Positions 53,141 through 62,934 of a stretch of DNA of 64,000 nucleotides are shown in pieces. The DNA comes from Butyrivibrio sp. INlla14. GTDB taxonomy: Bacteria > Bacillota > Clostridia > Lachnospirales > Lachnospiraceae. The stretch spans positions 1-64,000 of the forward strand of contig NZ_FMVS01000016.1 in assembly GCF_900102515.1 (NCBI RefSeq), in the 5' to 3' direction. A program made the translations under genes and the position numbers. Each line of letters opens with the position of its first letter. The stretch's first letter is position 1. Under the pieces are notes generated by a model that ran no database searches, was not told where the DNA came from, and was given only the letters and a program-made list of their open reading frames with translations.

Positions 53141-53884
53141 TTAACTATCGCTTTTATTGCTAAGATTCTTGACTATTTCTCTAGCTTCGGAAATGGCATT
53201 TCTATAGGAAAGAGAGATCCTAAAGCTCTCGTCATCATCCATAGTAACCTTGCCAAAACCGACCTTTTTGATGTGATTTATATTGATTATGGCATTGTCG
53301 TTTATAGGGCAGATTTGCGGGAAGATAACGCACTGGTCGTAGAAGTTGTAAATATCATCAATAAGAGTTATGGTTCTGCCGTCTGCAATCTGTACTATGA
53401 CTTCGGCGCCTTTTCTTTTGGCGTAAACTATATCGTCGTTTTTGGCGTAAAAAGCACCTTCCTTACCTCTAAGTTCCAGTGTTGGAATAGGGTCGCCCTT
53501 AATTTTGCGAATCTCGTCCATGGTGCTTGTAAGCTCTGCAACTCTTATAGGCTTGTCGATGAACATCAGGTTTGGTATATCAAGACCTGATTCTTCATAC
53601 TCCTTACGGTAATCAATAGTTGATACGCACAGTATTATTGGACGAACTACCCCTGCGTCCAGTAAGAGTTTAACTATTTCAAACCCGGTAGGAGTGCTTG
53701 TTGTCATATCGATAAACAGGCCATCGTACATCTGTGGATAGCGCAAAAAGGCTTCAACATTACCATAAGAGTCTATATAAAGACGTTCGCCAGATTCCTT
53801 GAAAAACCTGTCAGACTGCCTCCCCAAAAGCCTCTCTGTTTGCTTTCTGTCTGCTATGTTGTCATCGCATACCGCAATATGCAT
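53141..53884 (-). CDS. LytTR family response regulator
   Basis: 247 residues. Receiver domain (about 1-125) with the acidic pair CDDN, phosphoacceptor Asp59 in FIDMTTS and the conserved Lys in FIDKP, then a LytTR DNA-binding domain (about 140-240). GGGGAGG precedes the ATG. No histidine kinase is adjacent, unlike typical AgrA/AgrC pairs. Possibly in one transcript with DUF1294 and argG. Confidence 0.9.
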   Translation of the reverse strand: MHIAVCDDNIADRKQTERLLGRQSDRFFKESGERLYIDSYGNVEAFLRYPQMYDGLFIDMTTSTPTGFEIVKLLLDAGVVRPIILCVSTIDYRKEYEESGLDIPNLMFIDKPIRVAELTSTMDEIRKIKGDPIPTLELRGKEGAFYAKNDDIVYAKRKGAEVIVQIADGRTITLIDDIYNFYDQCVIFPQICPINDNAIININHIKKVGFGKVTMDDDESFRISLSYRNAISEAREIVKNLSNKSDS

Positions 53885-53907
53885 TTTCCTATCCTCCCCA
53901 AAAATAT

Positions 53908-54201
53908 TTAAATAAAGCTAAAAGATATTGGAAGCCAGAACAAAAGAGCTACAAGACCAATCTGGATAAGTAGTATCAAAGGCATTCCAACAAGGAAATA
54001 CCAGTGTTTGGTCTTGTGTCTAAAAAGGAACATTCCAATAATAGATCCGATGCTGCCCCCAACTATGGCAACTGAAAATAGGGTTGCCTCAGGAATGCGG
54101 AAGGCATTTTTCCTGGCCCTCCGCTTGTCTATTCCCATTAAGGCAAACCCTAGAAAGTTTGTGATTACCAAATATATGATTATAAGAAACAAAGAATTCA
54201 T
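53908..54201 (-). CDS. DUF1294 family small membrane protein
   Basis: 97 residues with three helices. FALMGIDKRRARKNAFRIPEATLF, GGSIGSIIGMFLFRHKTKHWYF are the DUF1294 hallmarks. Function unknown. Its ATG abuts the argG stop codon without spacer, suggesting translational coupling to arginine synthesis. Confidence 0.92.
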   Translation of the reverse strand: MNSLFLIIIYLVITNFLGFALMGIDKRRARKNAFRIPEATLFSVAIVGGSIGSIIGMFLFRHKTKHWYFLVGMPLILLIQIGLVALLFWLPISFSFI

Positions 54202-55428
54202 TTAGTTATTGTTTGATTCTACTTCCTGCATCTTCATGGCACGAACCTTAGAAGAAAGGCCAAAGAGATTGATAAAGCCTTCTGCGTCGTGATGATCATA
54301 GAGATCACCAGTCTTGAAAGATGCAATGCTCTCATTGTAGAGAGAGTAAGGTGACTTGGTGCCAGCCTTAATGATATTACCCTTGTAGAGCTTAAAGGTA
54401 ACTTCACCTGTTACATACTTCTGTGTTGACTGAATAAAAGCCTGCTCAGCTTCTCTTAGAGGAGTGAACCATTTCCCTTCATAAACTATATCGGCAAATT
54501 TGTTGCCCATATCTTTCTTCATTGTATAGGTATCACGGTCTAAAATCAACTCTTCAAGCTGCTGATGAGCCTCATATAAAATTGTTCCGCCTGGAGTTTC
54601 ATAAACGCCGCGGGACTTCATTCCAACAACGCGGTTCTCAACGATATCAACGATACCAATTCCATTCTCTCCGCCAAGCTTGTTGAGAGTGCGGATAATA
54701 TCGGAAACCTTCATCTCTTTTCCATTGACGGACTTAGGAACACCGCCCTCAAAGGTCATAGTGACAGTTGTAGGAACGTCTGGAGCCTCTTCTGGAGTCT
54801 TGCCCAGAACTAAGAGATGCTTGTAATTGGGCTCAAGTGAAGGATCTTCAAGCTCAAGGCCTTCATGTGAAATATGCCAGAGGTTACGGTCTCTGCTGTA
54901 GCTTGAGTCTGCAGAAAATGGAAGATTGATTCCATGTGCCTTGCAGTATTCAATCTCTGATTCACGAGAATCCATGGTCCACTTGTCATTTCTCCAGGCT
55001 GCGATGATCTTGATATCAGGCGCTAGAGCCTTTATGCCAAGCTCAAAACGGATCTGATCATTGCCTTTTCCTGTAGCTCCGTGGCAGATTGCAACAGCGT
55101 CTTCCTTTCTGGCAACTTCTACAAGTTTCTTGGCAATGAGTGGACGTGCCATGGATGTGCCGAGAAGGTACTTGTTCTCATATACAGCATGAGCCTGAAC
55201 GCAAGGAACAATGTATTCATCACAGAATTCATCTACAACATCAAGAATGTATAGCTTACTGGCACCACAGCTAAGAGCTCTTTCATTGAGACCGTCAAGT
55301 TCTTCTTCCTGGCCGCAATCAATGCAGACACAGACTACTTCGTAATCAAAATTCTCCTTGAGCCATGGAATGATAGCTGTAGTATCGAGACCACCAGAGT
55401 ATGCAAGAATAACTTTTTCTTTTGCCAT
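54202..55428 (-). CDS. argG: Argininosuccinate synthase
   Basis: 408 residues from ATG 55428 (GAGGTTACGATA upstream; the frame extends to 55494). AYSGGLDTTAIIPWL is the ATP pyrophosphatase loop. Joins citrulline and aspartate. Diverges from the argC cluster; the shared 280-base gap carries ARG-box-like sites, so both arms are likely arginine-repressed. Confidence 0.96.
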   Translation of the reverse strand: MAKEKVILAYSGGLDTTAIIPWLKENFDYEVVCVCIDCGQEEELDGLNERALSCGASKLYILDVVDEFCDEYIVPCVQAHAVYENKYLLGTSMARPLIAKKLVEVARKEDAVAICHGATGKGNDQIRFELGIKALAPDIKIIAAWRNDKWTMDSRESEIEYCKAHGINLPFSADSSYSRDRNLWHISHEGLELEDPSLEPNYKHLLVLGKTPEEAPDVPTTVTMTFEGGVPKSVNGKEMKVSDIIRTLNKLGGENGIGIVDIVENRVVGMKSRGVYETPGGTILYEAHQQLEELILDRDTYTMKKDMGNKFADIVYEGKWFTPLREAEQAFIQSTQKYVTGEVTFKLYKGNIIKAGTKSPYSLYNESIASFKTGDLYDHHDAEGFINLFGLSSKVRAMKMQEVESNNN

Positions 55429-55558
55429 TATCGTAACCTCATCTTTCTTCTTATTATTTAATCGTTTATTATTATATATGTACGACTTCCCCAACTATTA
55501 AAATGTAAGCTAAAAACGTTCACTAAATAGTTGCTTCCAAATCAATATAAAACAAAAA

Positions 55559-55645
55559 TGTATAAAATGCAATATAAAATGCATAAATATTTAAAAAATA
55601 CATAAAGTGATGCATAAATATTAAATTTTCTATTGCATAATACAA
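55559..55645. promoter_or_regulatory. Cluster of ARG-box-like operators
   Basis: Four AT-rich palindromic sites of the TGCATN(2-6)A/TTGCA type: 55559-55571, 55579-55593, 55610-55624 and 55633-55645. The last overlaps the argC -35 box. ArgR/AhrC binds about 18-bp imperfect palindromes of this style in Firmicutes. Confidence 0.55.
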
Positions 55646-55661
55646 TTTGTGGTCGTATACT
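55633..55661 (+). promoter_or_regulatory. argC promoter
   Basis: TTGCAT (55633-55638), 17 bp, TATACT (55656-55661). Confidence 0.65.
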
Positions 55662-55711
55662 GAAAAATATTATTCTTAGTTCCAAATACTATATGTGAGA
55701 GGATGCAAGAG

Positions 55712-56764
55712 ATGATAAAGGTTGGAATTATTGGTGCAACAGGTTATGCAGGGGCAGAAATTGCCAGGATCCTTTTAGGTCACCCTGAGGCAGAAGTTGT
55801 ATGGTATGGCTCCAAAAGCTATGTGGGAGAAGAGTTCTCTAATGTTTTTGGAAGTCTTTTTTCTATAATAGATGACAAGTGCCTTGATGATAATATGGAA
55901 GAACTTGCAGATAAGGTGGATGTGATCTTTACAGCAACCCCCCAGAGGTTATGTGCTTCTCTTATAAATGAGGAGATTCTTAATAAGGTTAAAGTCATTG
56001 ACCTCTCAGCTGATTTCAGACTAAAGGATGTGAAGGTGTATGAGGAATGGTACAAGATAGAGCACAAGGCACCAGAGTTTATTGATGAGGCTGTCTATGG
56101 ACTCTGCGAGATTAATAGAGATAAGATTAAGGGCGCAAGACTTGTGGCTAATCCAGGCTGCTATACAACCTGCTCAATTCTTACTGCTTACCCTCTTATA
56201 AAGGAAGGACTGATTGATCCTGACACACTTATTGTTGATGCTTTAAGTGGCGTGACAGGGGCAGGAAGAGGCGCCAAGGTCGCAAATCTCTTTTGCGAGG
56301 TCAATGAGAGCTGCAAGCCGTATGGGGTTGCGAGCCACAGACATACACCTGAAATAGAAGAACAGCTTGGATACGCTGCCGGAAGAAAAATGGTGATAAA
56401 TTTCACTCCTCACTTGGTTCCTATGAATAGAGGCATTCTTGCTACAGAATATGCATCACTTGTAAAAAAGGATGGTAAACTTCCAGATTCTTCGGATATT
56501 AGAAGGGCCTACGAGAAGTATTATGGGGATGAGATTTTTATCAGATTGTTGAAGGATGGCGTTTACCCAGAGACCAGATGGGTGCAGAGCAGCAACTTTG
56601 TTGATATAGGCTTTGAGATTGACGCAAGAACCGGCAGGATCATCATGATGGGTGCAATTGACAATCTGGTAAAGGGCGCAGCAGGTCAGGCAGTTCAGAA
56701 TATGAATATTATGTTTGGATTAAACGAGACAGCAGGGCTTAAACTTGTTCCAAAATGTCCATAA
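55712..56764 (+). CDS. argC: N-acetyl-gamma-glutamyl-phosphate reductase
   Basis: 350 residues from ATG 55712 (GAGAGG 9 bases upstream; ATG 55703 is also in frame). NADP-binding GIIGATGYAGAEIARIL, the catalytic Cys in VANPGCYTTCSIL and GVASHRHTPEIEEQL are typical of ArgC. Third step of arginine biosynthesis. First gene of the argC-GNAT-argJ-argB-argD cluster. Confidence 0.95.
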   Translation: MIKVGIIGATGYAGAEIARILLGHPEAEVVWYGSKSYVGEEFSNVFGSLFSIIDDKCLDDNMEELADKVDVIFTATPQRLCASLINEEILNKVKVIDLSADFRLKDVKVYEEWYKIEHKAPEFIDEAVYGLCEINRDKIKGARLVANPGCYTTCSILTAYPLIKEGLIDPDTLIVDALSGVTGAGRGAKVANLFCEVNESCKPYGVASHRHTPEIEEQLGYAAGRKMVINFTPHLVPMNRGILATEYASLVKKDGKLPDSSDIRRAYEKYYGDEIFIRLLKDGVYPETRWVQSSNFVDIGFEIDARTGRIIMMGAIDNLVKGAAGQAVQNMNIMFGLNETAGLKLVPKCP

Positions 56765-56778
56765 GGGGAGAGACATAA

Positions 56779-57222
56779 ATGGTACGTATAATGACAATTG
56801 AAGATTATGACCAGGTCTATGCCCTGTGGAATTCAATCCATGGATTTGGGCTTAGGACTTTAGATGATTCCAGAGAATCAATTGATATCTTTTTAAAAAG
56901 AAATCCTACTACCAGCGCAGTAGATGTGGAGGACGGAAAAATAGTGGGCGCTATTTTATGCGGCCACGACGGGAGAAGAGCCTGTTTTTACCATGTTTGC
57001 GTGAGCGAGCAGTACAGAATGCACGGTATAGGCAAAAAAATGGTGAACTTTTGCTGCATGCAGCTTAAAAAGGAGAAGATAAACAAGGTTTGCCTTAATG
57101 CGTTTGTGACAAATGAGGTTGGTAATAAGTTTTGGAAAAAAATGAACTGGACTCTCAGGGATGATATGAATTATTACGACTTTGTTCTAAATGATGAGAA
57201 TAAGACTGTATTTGTTCCCTAG
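56779..57222 (+). CDS. GNAT acetyltransferase within the arginine cluster
   Basis: 147 residues, 14 bases after argC. VCVSEQYRMHGIGKKMVNFC is the acetyl-CoA loop, and NEVGNKFWKKMNWTLRDD ends the fold. Such GNATs sometimes act as short-form ArgA (N-acetylglutamate synthase), but argJ here already recycles the acetyl group, so it might top up acetylglutamate or act on something else. Confidence 0.85.
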   Translation: MVRIMTIEDYDQVYALWNSIHGFGLRTLDDSRESIDIFLKRNPTTSAVDVEDGKIVGAILCGHDGRRACFYHVCVSEQYRMHGIGKKMVNFCCMQLKKEKINKVCLNAFVTNEVGNKFWKKMNWTLRDDMNYYDFVLNDENKTVFVP

Positions 57223-57240
57223 CTGATTTCAGAAAAAAGG

Positions 57241-58476
57241 ATGGGTGATGAAATGAAGGTTATAGAAGGCGGAGTTACAGCTGCGACAGGGTTTGAAGCT
57301 ACAAGCGCTATGGCGCAGATAAAATATAAGGATAGGACAGATATGGCTCTTGTTTATTCCAAGGAGCCTTGTGTATGCGCAGGAACCTTTACTTCAAACG
57401 TTGTTAAGGCAGCCTGCGTAATGTGGGATAAAAAGATTGTTGAATCTGGGGATCCAATGCAGGCAGTTGTTGTAAATTCTGGCATAGCCAATGCCTGCAC
57501 AGGAAAAGAGGGATTCGATGCTTGCGAGGCCACAGCCAGGGCTTGTGAGGAATATCTTGATGTTCCTTATAATACTGTTGCTGTTGCTTCTACTGGAGTA
57601 ATAGGAATGCAGCTTCCAGTAGACAAGCTGGTAGCGGGAGTTGAGGCAATGAGTAAGACCTTGGATGGCAGCATTAAGGCTGGCACTGATGCTTCCAAGG
57701 CAATAATGACAACTGATACAGTTAATAAAGAGGTTGCTGTATCTTTTGAAATAGATGGCAAGACAGTTACACTTGGAGGAATGAGCAAGGGATCAGGAAT
57801 GATCCATCCTAATATGTGCACTATGCTGGCCTTCCTTACTACAGACCTTGCGATCAGCAAAGCTCTTTTGCAGGAGGCTGTAAGTGACGTTGTAAAGGAT
57901 ACCTTTAATATGATCACTGTAGATGGAGACACATCTACAAATGACACTCTTTTATGCATGGCTAATGGCCTTGCTGGAAACAAAGAGATAACTGAAAAGG
58001 CAGATGACTACAACACATTTAAGGAAGCTCTTTTATTTGTATGTGAGTATCTTGCCAAGAAAATGGCTGCAGATGGAGAAGGTGCAAGTAAGCTTTTTGA
58101 GGCCAAGGTCGTAAATGCAAGGGATAAGCAGGATGCAAGGATATTATCAAGAGCCATAGTTGGTTCTAATCTGTCAAAGGCCGCTATTTACGGCTGTGAT
58201 GCTAACTTTGGAAGATTTTTATGTGCCATGGGCTATTCTGGAGCAGAATTCGACCAGAATGATGTGGAGCTTTATTTTGAAAGTGAGTATGGAAAGCTCA
58301 AGGTTTTTGATAAAGGAACACCTATCGTTTTTGATGAGGACAAGGCTCTTGAGATTATGAAGGCTGACGCTGTTACAGTATTTGTGGATATGAATGAGGG
58401 AAATGCATCTGCTACTGCATGGGGATGCGATCTTACCTATGATTACGTCAAGATAAATGCAGATTACAGAAGCTGA
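57241..58476 (+). CDS. argJ: Bifunctional glutamate N-acetyltransferase/amino-acid acetyltransferase
   Basis: 411 residues. ArgJ transfers acetyl from N-acetylornithine to glutamate and is self-cleaved into alpha and beta chains before the nucleophilic Thr. Here the site reads KGSGMIHPNMC-TMLAF, with Thr194 retained and Cys193 in the place usually occupied by Ala. The C-terminus GCDLTYDYVKINADYRS is typical. Start uncertain: ATG 57241 (close AAAGG) or 57253. Confidence 0.94.
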   Translation: MGDEMKVIEGGVTAATGFEATSAMAQIKYKDRTDMALVYSKEPCVCAGTFTSNVVKAACVMWDKKIVESGDPMQAVVVNSGIANACTGKEGFDACEATARACEEYLDVPYNTVAVASTGVIGMQLPVDKLVAGVEAMSKTLDGSIKAGTDASKAIMTTDTVNKEVAVSFEIDGKTVTLGGMSKGSGMIHPNMCTMLAFLTTDLAISKALLQEAVSDVVKDTFNMITVDGDTSTNDTLLCMANGLAGNKEITEKADDYNTFKEALLFVCEYLAKKMAADGEGASKLFEAKVVNARDKQDARILSRAIVGSNLSKAAIYGCDANFGRFLCAMGYSGAEFDQNDVELYFESEYGKLKVFDKGTPIVFDEDKALEIMKADAVTVFVDMNEGNASATAWGCDLTYDYVKINADYRS

Positions 58477-58524
58477 CAGGGAAAAATAACCTGTGCTATC
58501 AGATTATATTGTAGGAGGAGTGCT

Positions 58525-59418
58525 ATGGATAAGGATATGCAGGAAGTACTAAAAAAGGCAGAGGTGCTTGTGGAGGCCCTTCCTTATATACAGAAGTTTA
58601 ATAAAAAGGTCATAGTTGTTAAATATGGTGGAAGCGCCATGAGCAATCCGGAACTTCAAAAAAGTGTAATAACGGATGTTACTCTTTTGAAACTTGTTGG
58701 ATTTAAGCCTATTATAGTTCATGGTGGCGGCAAGGCGATCAGTAACTGGGTTTCTAAGGTTGGCAAAGAGGCAGAGTTTGTAAATGGACTTCGTGTAACT
58801 GATGCGGAAACCATGGAAATAGCGGAAATGGTCCTTGGAAGAGTTAACAAGCAGCTTGTGACTATGGTTCAGGAGTTGGGAGTTAAGTCAATAGGTATAA
58901 GCGGTAAGGATTCAGGTCTTTTACATGTTACCAAAAAGCTCTCTGATGGGAAGGATATAGGCTTTGTAGGGGAGGTTGATAAGGTTGATCCCAAGGTTTT
59001 ATTTGACCTTCTTGATAATGATTACCTGCCAATTGTAGCTCCAGTTGGCTTTGACGATAATTTTGATACCTACAATATAAATGCTGATGATGCTGCCTGC
59101 GCGATTGCCAAGGCTGTTGGGGCAGACAAGCTGGCTTTTTTGACAGATATCGAGGGTGTGTACAAGGATATCAAAGATCCGTCTACCTTTATTTCAAGGC
59201 TTACCTGTTCAGAAGCAGATGCTCTTATTGCAAGCGGAAACATTGGCGGTGGAATGCTTCCCAAGCTTAATAACTGCACAAATGCCATAAGAGAAGGCGT
59301 TAATAAGGTGCATATCCTGGATGGGCGAATTCCACATTGCCTTCTTCTTGAAATCTTTACAAACAAGGGAGTTGGAACAATGTTTATGTCTGATAATGAG
59401 CTTGCAAAAGAGGCCTGA
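58525..59418 (+). CDS. argB: Acetylglutamate kinase
   Basis: 297 residues. [20 protein letters not shown] and NGLRVTD form the kinase core, and [11 protein letters not shown] is at the C-terminal lobe. Second step of arginine biosynthesis, usually feedback-inhibited by arginine in the hexameric, longer form; this length and the N-terminal helix fit that form. AGGAGG lies upstream. Confidence 0.95.
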   Translation: MDKDMQEVLKKAEVLVEALPYIQKFNKKVIVVKYGGSAMSNPELQKSVITDVTLLKLVGFKPIIVHGGGKAISNWVSKVGKEAEFVNGLRVTDAETMEIAEMVLGRVNKQLVTMVQELGVKSIGISGKDSGLLHVTKKLSDGKDIGFVGEVDKVDPKVLFDLLDNDYLPIVAPVGFDDNFDTYNINADDAACAIAKAVGADKLAFLTDIEGVYKDIKDPSTFISRLTCSEADALIASGNIGGGMLPKLNNCTNAIREGVNKVHILDGRIPHCLLLEIFTNKGVGTMFMSDNELAKEA

Positions 59419-59462
59419 TAGTGCGGACTCCATGATCATGATTAGAGTAAGGAGATGACAAA

Positions 59463-60662
59463 ATGAGCGAGACAATGCAGAAATATATTGATGAGGCAGA
59501 AAAGGCACTTCTTCATACCTACAACAGGTATCAGATTGTACTAGACAGGGGAGATGGAGCTTATTTATATGACACAGATGGCAAAAAGTATCTTGATTTT
59601 GTTTCGGGAATAGCTGTTTTTGCCCTTGGATACAATAATAAAGAGTATAATGATGCCCTTAAAGCCCAGATTGACAAGCTTCTTCATACATCAAACTATT
59701 ATTATAACGTACCTGCAATAGAAGCTGCCAAAAAGATAAAAGATGTATCGAAAATGGACAGAGTCTTTTTTACAAACAGTGGAGCTGAGGCAGTAGAAGG
59801 CGCTTTAAAGGCTGCCAGAAAGTACTATTATAATAAAACAGGCAAAAATGACGGGGAGATCATTGCTATGAACCATTCCTTCCATGGAAGGACCTTCGGT
59901 GCATTATCTGTTACAGGAAATCCCCATTACAGAGAAGCCTTTGAACCAATGATCGGGAATATTAAGTTTGCTGATCTAAATGACCTTGGTAGCGTTTATA
60001 AAAATGTTACTGATAGAACATGCGCTATTATCCTTGAGACAGTTCAGGGAGAAGGCGGCATTCACCCTGCTACAGAGGAGTTTTTGTCAGGACTTAGGAA
60101 ATTGTGCGATGAAAAAGATATTCTCCTGATCCTTGATGAGATACAATGCGGAATGGGGAGAACAGGCTACATGTTTGCCTGGCAGAAATATGGAATAAGG
60201 CCTGATATCATGACCACAGCCAAGGCACTTGGATGTGGAGTTCCTGTTGGAGCATTTCTTATGACTGAGAAAGTAGGGGCAAATTCTCTAGCCGCCGGTG
60301 ATCATGGAACCACCTATGGAGGAAACCCTTTTGCTTGTACAGCTGTCAGTAAAGTACTTGATTTATTTAAACAGGACAATATAATAGAGAATGTGAAAGA
60401 AGTTGCTCCTTATTTAGAAAAGCGCTTAGATGAGCTTAGGGATCAGTATGATTTCATAGTTGACCGAAGAGGTGCGGGTCTGATGCAGGGTCTTGTTTTT
60501 GACAGGCCTGTTTCGGAGGTGATTGGAAGGGCTCTTAACAGGGGACTGATCCTGATAAATGCCGGTTCTAATATAATCAGATTTGTTCCACCTCTTATTA
60601 TTACGAAAGAGGATGTGGATGACATGATCGGCATTTTGAGATCTTGTCTGGAGTCTGTATGA
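59463..60662 (+). CDS. argD: Acetylornithine aminotransferase
   Basis: 399 residues. PLP-dependent class III enzyme: TNSGAEAVEGALKAARKYY, NHSFHGRTFGALS, DEIQCGMGRTGYMFAWQ and the PLP Lys in TTAKALGCGVPVGAF. Fourth step of arginine biosynthesis. It overlaps the following solute-binding protein gene by 4 bases. Confidence 0.95.
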   Translation: MSETMQKYIDEAEKALLHTYNRYQIVLDRGDGAYLYDTDGKKYLDFVSGIAVFALGYNNKEYNDALKAQIDKLLHTSNYYYNVPAIEAAKKIKDVSKMDRVFFTNSGAEAVEGALKAARKYYYNKTGKNDGEIIAMNHSFHGRTFGALSVTGNPHYREAFEPMIGNIKFADLNDLGSVYKNVTDRTCAIILETVQGEGGIHPATEEFLSGLRKLCDEKDILLILDEIQCGMGRTGYMFAWQKYGIRPDIMTTAKALGCGVPVGAFLMTEKVGANSLAAGDHGTTYGGNPFACTAVSKVLDLFKQDNIIENVKEVAPYLEKRLDELRDQYDFIVDRRGAGLMQGLVFDRPVSEVIGRALNRGLILINAGSNIIRFVPPLIITKEDVDDMIGILRSCLESV

Positions 60663-62158
60663 AATTAAGAATCAGAATTTTTTCTATTATACTAATAGCA
60701 TGTACCCTTGCGGGCACCATGGTGTATGCCCGCTCGGGACAGAGCATTTTTGAAAATCGTTCGCTATTTCCAGGGAATAAGACAACAGTTAGATTATGGT
60801 ATACGGATGACTCGCTTACCAGCTACCTTCAGAGTAGAGCGGTAGCCTATTCAGAGAGTAATAAAAGTGTTCGTATAGAGCCTGTTCTTGTTTCCGGTCT
60901 GGAATATCTTGAAGAAATCAATAAGGCTTCTCTTACAGATGATAATTACCCTGATCTTTTTATAATAACAAATGATTCATTGGAAAAGGCCTATCTGGCT
61001 GGACTTGCTATGGAGATTACAGACGGGGAGGATTACCTTTCTGAGGAAATGTTTCCAAATGCAGCTATCAGCTCAGTAATCTATGACAACAGATATATAG
61101 CCTATCCTTTGTATTTTGAAACAAGTTCTCTTGTATACAACAAGACTTATCTGGAAGAAATGGCTGTTGAGAATATGCAGTCAGAGATAGATGCTGCTGA
61201 CGGAGAGGCTGCTCAGAACGCCATAGACAGTTCATCAGAAGGCGCATCAGAAGGTGCATCAGATGAGAGCACAACTGAGACCAGTACAGAGATAACACAG
61301 GTTATGATTGATGAAGAGGTTGAAAAGAGCCTTCCTCTTACAATATCTGATATTTTGAAGTTTTCACAAAGCTATAACGCCCCTGAGCAGGTTGAAGCGG
61401 TGTTTAAGTGGGATGTAACAGATATTTTCTACAACTACTTTTTTGTAGGGAATTATATGAATGTTGGCGGAAGAGCTGGTGATGATGTCAGCAAGATTGA
61501 CATATATAATACAGATACGATCAGCTGCATGAAAATTTATCAGCAGCTTAACCAGTTCTTTGCTATAGATGCAGATGATATTGACTATGACAAGGTAGTT
61601 AGTGATTTCATAGACGGCAAGATAGTATTTACCGTTGCAACTACTGATATTCTCGCCAAGATCAAGGAAGCACAGGATGCGGGAGAATGTCCTTATGAGT
61701 TTGCTGTTGCAGATATGCCAGGGCTTACAAGTGACTTCGGCACGAGGACAATGTCAGTTACTAACTGCATTGTAGTAAATGGATATACGGAGCACATTAC
61801 AGAAGCCAATGCAGTAGCCAGATTTCTGTGCAATGATAATTCAGGCGATATTTATACCAACAGTGGCAAGATTGCTGCTCATTATGGAGTAAGATACAAC
61901 GACAGTAACATTTCAACATTCTTAAATGTTTACAATGATTCAGTTCCTATGCCCAAGACTATTGAAACCAGCAATCTATGGATGGAACTTGAAATAGCTT
62001 TTACCAAGATATGGAATGGAGAGGATTGTAATTCAACTCTCAAACAGGTATCTGAAAGCATCATGACTCAGGCTACAGGTGAGAGCTATGTGGAAGAGAC
62101 TATTCCTGATCCTGATGATGAGGCTATCACAGCGGGGCTTACAGAGGATAGTGACTGA
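60659..62158 (+). CDS. Extracellular solute-binding protein (family 1-like), orphan
   Basis: 499 residues from ATG 60659, overlapping the argD stop (ATGA). Signal segment MKLRIRIFSIILIACTLAG, with a possible lipobox LIAC at Cys15, then KTTVRLWYTDDSLTSYL and DDNYPDLFIITNDSLE in the style of sugar-type binding proteins. Residues about 180-215 are an Ala/Ser/Glu linker. No permease or ATPase genes are nearby, so it may serve a transporter elsewhere or a signalling protein. Coupling to argD is unusual. Confidence 0.8.
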   Translation: MKLRIRIFSIILIACTLAGTMVYARSGQSIFENRSLFPGNKTTVRLWYTDDSLTSYLQSRAVAYSESNKSVRIEPVLVSGLEYLEEINKASLTDDNYPDLFIITNDSLEKAYLAGLAMEITDGEDYLSEEMFPNAAISSVIYDNRYIAYPLYFETSSLVYNKTYLEEMAVENMQSEIDAADGEAAQNAIDSSSEGASEGASDESTTETSTEITQVMIDEEVEKSLPLTISDILKFSQSYNAPEQVEAVFKWDVTDIFYNYFFVGNYMNVGGRAGDDVSKIDIYNTDTISCMKIYQQLNQFFAIDADDIDYDKVVSDFIDGKIVFTVATTDILAKIKEAQDAGECPYEFAVADMPGLTSDFGTRTMSVTNCIVVNGYTEHITEANAVARFLCNDNSGDIYTNSGKIAAHYGVRYNDSNISTFLNVYNDSVPMPKTIETSNLWMELEIAFTKIWNGEDCNSTLKQVSESIMTQATGESYVEETIPDPDDEAITAGLTEDSD

Positions 62159-62255
62159 GATAGCACAAAGCGACATAATTTCTAATGGAGTTGCTTTATT
62201 TTCTTTAATAAAATAAAATAGATAATGCATGGCGGGGTCCTCTGATGGAGGAAAC

Positions 62256-62921
62256 ATGCGTAATATTTTAATAACAGTATTAGTACTGATGATGGTACTT
62301 ACAGGATGTAGACGGGCAGATTCATCAGAGGTTATTTTAACTGATGACAGTTTAGAAAGTGCCAGTATACAGATAACGGATGATGATAATGAGGCTTTAG
62401 CGAGTCAAAATGAATCTGATGCGAGTGAAACTAGTGATGGTGGAACTTCTGACAAGGAACTTGTAATATTTGTCTGTGGGGCAGTTAACGAACCTGGAGT
62501 CTATTACCTTAAGGAAGGGCATAGGGCTGTTGATGCTATAGAGGCTGCTGGTGGTTTTTCGGAAGATGCTGATAAGACCATTGTTAATCTGGCAGCTCCT
62601 TTATCAGATGGTATCAAGTTGCAGATTCCAACTAAGGAAGAGGCGGCAGGAGCTTTGGCTGATGGCAGGCCTTTTGACAGTGCTATTGATGGAAGTCTTG
62701 GAAATTGTTCTTCTCAGGTAAGTGATGGTAGTCTTGTTAATATAAATAGGGCTACAATTGACGAACTCAAGACTTTGCCGGGTATAGGCGATGGGATTGC
62801 CGGCAAGATTGTAGATTATCGCTCGGAAAATGGCAATTTTACTTGTATAGAAGATATCATGAAGGTATCAGGCATCAAAGATAAGCTGTTTTCTAAGATC
62901 AAGGATCATATAACAGTATAG
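62256..62921 (+). CDS. comEA: ComEA-type DNA-binding lipoprotein (SLBB and HhH)
   Basis: 221 residues from ATG 62256 (GGAGG 5 bases upstream). Lipobox LTGC puts the acylated Cys at residue 18, followed by an acidic Ser/Asp-rich spacer, an SLBB domain (VFVCGAVNEPGVYYLKEGHRAVDAIEAAGGF) and the helix-hairpin-helix pair (VNINRATIDELKTLPGIGDGIAGKIVDYR). ComEA binds DNA during competence uptake. Lipid anchoring instead of the usual membrane helix is notable. Confidence 0.9.
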   Translation: MRNILITVLVLMMVLTGCRRADSSEVILTDDSLESASIQITDDDNEALASQNESDASETSDGGTSDKELVIFVCGAVNEPGVYYLKEGHRAVDAIEAAGGFSEDADKTIVNLAAPLSDGIKLQIPTKEEAAGALADGRPFDSAIDGSLGNCSSQVSDGSLVNINRATIDELKTLPGIGDGIAGKIVDYRSENGNFTCIEDIMKVSGIKDKLFSKIKDHITV

Positions 62922-62934
62922 AAATGGTGGAGAA

